Made by a program: the position numbers and the translations under genes
Shown here: positions 21,625-24,897 of the stretch, in pieces
Layout: each line of letters starts with the position of its first letter
How positions within the stretch are numbered: the first letter of the stretch is position 1
The notes under the pieces: generated by a model
Seen by the model: only the letters and a program-made list of their open reading frames with translations
Told to the model about the DNA's origin: nothing
The model's database searches: none
Source: Collodictyon triciliatum
Lineage: Eukaryota > CRuMs
DNA length: 24,897 nucleotides
Assembly (NCBI GenBank): GCA_043381765.1
Contig: JBHJMP010000813.1
Span: forward strand, 1-24,897
Reading direction: 5' to 3'

Positions 21625-23089
21625 ATGTTTAGAAACACCTTTCAGTCAGGATTCTTGTCTATCCTGTACAGCATCGGGTATGATGTTCTATATGCGCCTT
21701 TCTCTCTTCTTCAGGGATATATAAGTGACTCATGCTTCGCCAGCAAGTTTTTTTTTTTTTTTAATAAAATGGATATTACCATCAGGAGCAAGCCTCTTCA
21801 GATCTGGGATAAGCAAGGTAACGCGAGGGAAACAGCCCCATGAAACTTCTATTCCATTAGATAGCTTATGAGTAATTGGGGAAAGATATGTGCATCCTTT
21901 TCTTTATTTTCATTATTCCTTTTATTCTGCGCATACATATATATGATTTTATTTACATCTAAAGCATCTATTTATACTGGATTGTTTTTGTGCATAAATC
22001 TACAGTGCGTAATGGCCATATCAAACGTATCACGGATCCTGATATCCAGTCCAGTGTTTTGGAGATCGCTGGAGCGAACGTTAGCACAAACTTCATAACG
22101 TGTCCTGCAGATCCGCAAAAAACTTTGGGGATTAAACTGCCTTTTCTCGTCATGATTATTAAAAACGTGAGTTTTATTCCCTCTCATTTCAATCCCGTCG
22201 TATTTCCCTTCGCATATTATTTGTAGACTTGGTCGTTATTTACATGTTGATAATATCTTTATGTTTATGCAACACGAGGAAGCAGTGAAGCTGAGATTTA
22301 TTTTCTTCCTTGGCAAATAAGAATATACATCCATTAAACAGTTAAAGAAATATTTCACCTTTGAAATCCAAGTCTTGGATGACAAGAATGTTCGAAGACG
22401 CTTCCGCGCATCTAACTATCAGGTTACACATAATTCATGAACATGAATGGGGGAAAACAAACACTTTATTTCAGCCATGAATAACTACCTCATCGTCCCC
22501 TCTGATATCAAATAATTACTTCAAATTTTAACAATAAAATGATTTCCCATCCTTCATTTACTTTCTTTCCTCTCGCATCATCCATGCTTCTTCAACAATA
22601 GCCTGTGAATTGGATTTTACTAACATATTCATACTTTACATCCCATGCATTTATTTGCACCAAAGTCCACAACAAGAGTGAAGCCCTTCATTTGTACCAT
22701 GCCCATGCGATTGGACGAGGGATGGAATCAAATTCAATTCAACCTTAGTGACTTTACCCGCCGTGCGTACGGGACAAACTACATCGAGACATTACGAGTA
22801 CAAATCCATGCAAACTGCCGCATTCGCCGCATTTACTTTTCTGATAGACTCTACTCTGAAGAGGAACTTCCCCCAGAGTTCAAGCTTTTCCTTCCGATAC
22901 AGGTGAAAATATCTCTTTCTTTTCTATTAGTAACACTAGTATGAAATAACATGTCGATAGCATCAGTTCGATATTATTATAGGTCTTATTTTGCTCACCA
23001 GATAGTCTTAAATACTTTTCTATGATCTAATTAGTAAATCATGTCTATTCTTATCTCATGTAATTCATTTGACATCACAGAAACAATAA
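21625..23089 (+). CDS. CFAP20: Cilia- and flagella-associated protein 20 (CFAP20/BUG22/GTL3)
   Basis: CFAP20 is a beta-jelly-roll protein of the axonemal inner junction that binds doublet and centriolar microtubules; it is present in nearly all ciliated eukaryotes and has extra-ciliary roles in some. Six exons: 21625-21677, 21786-21817, 22006-22166, 22342-22422, 22666-22902, 23081-23089, giving 190 aa plus TAA (human protein 193). Conserved blocks: [134 protein letters not shown]. All junctions are GT-AG and in phase. The last exon has only 9 bases (Lys, Gln, stop). The gene implies a ciliated or flagellated life stage. The ATG is fixed by the conserved first residues. Confidence 0.99.
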
Positions 23090-23334
23090 GGCGTGTCGCG
23101 CAGGCCGAGCCCGGAGACTCTTTTTCTTGTTATTCTTCGATTTTTCACACCGCTAGATTTTTGAAAAGTCCTACGAAGCAGTGCATCGAGAAATAAAGGA
23201 ACACCACGTCTCATTTTTTTTTTTTTTTTTTTGCGTTGCGATTATAAATATTGTTTCTCTGGTGATTATAATTAATTATTTTTTTTCTAAAAAAAAAAGA
23301 AGTAGAATTAAGTACTGGTACTGTACTTACCATT
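23090..23334. other. CFAP20 3' flank
   Basis: A GC-richer patch (23091-23115) follows the stop codon, then poly-T (23216-23232) and an imperfect T/A palindrome (23279-23299). It is probably 3' UTR and intergenic DNA; no gene is seen. Confidence 0.5.
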
Positions 23335-23682
23335 ATGACGGAAATATACGTGAATTGTGACCGTGGGCTTAAAGAGGCGTGGGAAAGTTTCGTGGGTTAT
23401 CTCCCGTCACGTATTCACTCCTCCTTGGATACGCAGTTAATGAATAAGTCGGGTCGCCTGACCAAATCGCCATCACCGTTTATTCCTGTGGAGCCCCCGC
23501 TTCCCGCTAACAAATCTCATCTGATCCCTAACACGGACAGTTCACCCGCCACTTTATGGCTGTGCCTTCTACATATCGAATCAAAGGAAAAAAGAAAAGA
23601 AGAAAAAAGCGAGAGAAAACAAAGAGAGACGGTTGCGATGACATCTTATTCCGTTGGAGCAGTCTTCATGGCAGGAGAGTAA
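23335..23682 (+). CDS. Hypothetical protein or first exon, 115 codons
   Basis: An ATG-initiated frame beginning MTEIYVNCDRGLKEAWESFV and running through GRLTKSPSPFIPVEPPLP to a lysine/glutamate-rich end. The first 75 codons are markedly GC-richer than the surroundings and have a coding look (balanced composition, few lysine or asparagine runs). The tail after about residue 80 is purine-rich and may be intron read-through. An overlapping frame from 23556 gives a strongly basic peptide (KGKKKRRKKREKTK). I recognise no family. It may be the 5' exon of a plus-strand gene whose other exons I could not find before the convergent BTB gene. Confidence 0.35.
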   Translation: MTEIYVNCDRGLKEAWESFVGYLPSRIHSSLDTQLMNKSGRLTKSPSPFIPVEPPLPANKSHLIPNTDSSPATLWLCLLHIESKEKRKEEKSERKQRETVAMTSYSVGAVFMAGE

Positions 23683-23689
23683 AAATGGG

Positions 23690-24127
23690 ACTAAAAAAAA
23701 AAAAAAAAAGACTGGCAATTATTTTGTGCGTTTGGTTTGTAGAAAACCCGTGGTTAAATGAATAAAAAGAAAAACTTTCTGTGATTTATTTTTTTAACTA
23801 TAATGCGAGGGGGAAAAAAAAAGAGCCTTGGTTGACGACAAGGACACGCTCTAGTACATGCCTTAGGAATGCAGCGACCTTGCTTGTTGGTCTGCCTTTG
23901 TTTTCACCAAGGATTTGAGAATGGGAGGCAAGCTCTGGAATGTAGGCTTGTCGATCACTGCATAAGGAAAAGAGAAGAATTGAAGAGGAAATGCGCGATT
24001 CAGGATTTAGAGCGAAAGATATATACATATTTGATAAATGGATATCACACAAACCAGTGTCGTATTGGCCCAGAATGAATAGAAGACAAAACTCTGATAG
24101 TTGGTTTGCTTGTTGTAAATGGCTCGC
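23690..24127. other. 3' flank of the BTB gene with an unassigned open frame on minus
   Basis: It should contain the 3' UTR of the minus-strand BTB gene. A minus frame (23798-24052) follows a plausible acceptor (TTATGCAG near 23961) and reads SDRQAYIPELASHSQILGEN, then TSKVAAFLRHVLERVL; a second minus frame there reads DKPTFQSLPPILKSL. Plus-strand frames are open too (e.g. SGFRAKDIYIFDKWISHKPV). I cannot say which, if any, is coding. It might be an alternative last exon of the BTB gene. Confidence 0.3.
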
Positions 24128-24783
24128 CTAACCAGAAAGAATTAGCCACACAGTTATGGTAAGGACGAGAAAAACTATCCATACCACTGATAGAGTTATA
24201 TTTTTCTTGAAGAACTGGTAAATTGGTAAGCATATAATCTACCAGAAGCGAATAAAGGAATCTCTCTTCTTTTTTTTTTTAAAAAAAAAAACTCACGTAG
24301 AATATATCCGAAACGGATTCTTCTGTAATAAATTTAATAATAGCTCCTTCCACAAACTCTTTGAGCCTAGGGACTTTAAATCGGTGAGATGCTGCCAGCA
24401 AATCCAGCAGATCTCTTAGGTTCATATCGTCAATCTTAATAGAATCGCAGTACTATATATGTGGTAAATGAATATAAGAATCCTCCCATAGTGTAGGGTT
24501 GTCATAAAGACATGGTTCATCGACCGAGGGTTGGTCAGTTAGTCAATCTTAATACAAGGGCAATAAACGCTAAAAGCATATTCATACAAACCAGATATTC
24601 CATTAGAAACGTCATGATGTTGTAGCGGACGTTTTCAACAATAACCTCTTGAAGAGGTAAGAGCGCAGGATTGGCGCTGGAAGGACGTCGAGTTGTTACA
24701 GGACTAGATGCAGTGTTTGCAAGGCCCAATAAATCCTCGCATCTCGATTGAAGAATGATGCGGTGGACGTTGATTTTTCGTCC
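24128..24783 (-). CDS. BTB/POZ-domain protein with C-terminal membrane helix, 3' part only
   Basis: BTB domains mediate dimerisation and often recruit cullin-3 ubiquitin ligase. Three exons, phase 0 throughout: 24592-24783 (5' edge uncertain), 24297-24452, 24128-24238. The BTB part reads GRKINVHRIILQSRCEDLLG, then a variable insert (SSPVTTRRPSSANPAL), VRYNIMTFLMEYLYCDSIKI, NLRDLLDLLAASHRFKVPRL, FVEGAIIKFITEESVSDIFY. This is the usual VH..IL..R...F, FL.YLY.D, LL.LA..F....L pattern. The last exon gives IICLPIYQFFKKN, then about 21 hydrophobic residues (ITLSVVWIVFLVLTITVWLI) and a TAG stop three residues later, suggesting a tail anchor. LZTR1-like kelch-BTB proteins are one possible relative; the N-terminal part is off the right edge. 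A GTATGG inside the last exon could be an alternative 5' splice site. Confidence 0.85.
24270..24291. repeat. T11-A11 perfect palindrome
   Basis: Eleven T followed by eleven A, placed only five bases inside the 5' splice site (GTGAG) of the last BTB-gene intron on minus. Confidence 0.95.
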
Positions 24784-24797
24784 CTCTTTGTTTACGA

Positions 24798-24897
24798 GGA
24801 AAGGAAAGGAAAGGAAAGGAAAGGAAAGGAAAGGAAAGGAAAGGAAAGGAAAGGAAAGGAAAGGAAAGGAAAGGAAAGGAAAGGAAAGGAAAAGAAA
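24798..24897. repeat. (GGAAA)n pentanucleotide microsatellite at the window end
   Basis: About 19 copies of GGAAA running to the window edge. On minus it reads (TTTCC)n, a 100-nt pure pyrimidine tract ending about 15 nt before the modelled start of the BTB exon at 24783. Confidence 0.97.

Noticed and set aside
23950-24129. Plus-strand frame SGFRAKDIYIFDKWISHKPV overlapping the BTB 3' end
   Set aside because: It looks protein-like but overlaps the BTB gene's stop region on the other strand and has no matching upstream exon or known family.
1-24897. Transposon, viral or prokaryotic defence system
   Set aside because: No transposase, reverse transcriptase, integrase, capsid or nuclease motif was found in any frame read; the recognised content is host eukaryotic genes and simple repeats.

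Overview
The window is nuclear DNA of a eukaryote. It is AT-rich and full of short introns (about 75-600 nt, all modelled ones GT-AG), microsatellites and two N-gaps. It carries genes typical of a ciliated or flagellated protist. The code is standard: TAA and TAG act as stops, and no stop falls inside more than 70 modelled exons. Intron-dense, repeat-rich DNA plus a ciliary gene would suit an amoeboid or flagellated protist such as a rhizarian (e.g. a foraminiferan), but the lineage is a guess.

Almost none of the protein content lies in long open frames. I rebuilt genes exon by exon from splice sites, codon phase and family motifs. Positions 116-16297 (minus strand) hold most of one giant BEACH-family gene (neurobeachin/LRBA/WDFY3/SPIRRIG type). 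I trace 53 exons from a probable start codon at 16297 to the middle of the BEACH domain, where the window ends. They sum to 7401 nt, exactly 2467 codons in one frame. Order: N-terminal helical repeats, ConA-like lectin domain, DUF4704, a long helical middle, pre-BEACH PH domain, BEACH. The rest of BEACH and any WD40/FYVE part lie beyond position 1.

About 1.5 kb of divergent intergenic DNA (16298-17809), including a roughly 350-bp polypurine tract with 11-bp periodicity, separates this gene from a plus-strand coilin gene (17810-20971; 12 exons, 473 aa). Coilin is the Cajal-body scaffold; its N-terminal domain, a basic NLS-like micro-exon and a Tudor-like C-terminal region are visible. Next, also on plus, is CFAP20/BUG22 (21625-23089; 6 exons, 190 aa), a very conserved ciliary protein ending in a 9-nt terminal exon. 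At the right edge on minus (24128 to about 24783) is the 3' end of a BTB-domain gene whose last exon encodes a C-terminal membrane helix.

The genes look functionally independent: vesicle traffic/autophagy scaffold, nuclear-body scaffold, axoneme protein, BTB adaptor. Every long microsatellite lies in an intron or intergenic space, and one abuts the BTB exon. Three further open stretches (17394-17733, 23335-23682, 23798-24052) may be exons, but I cannot assign them.
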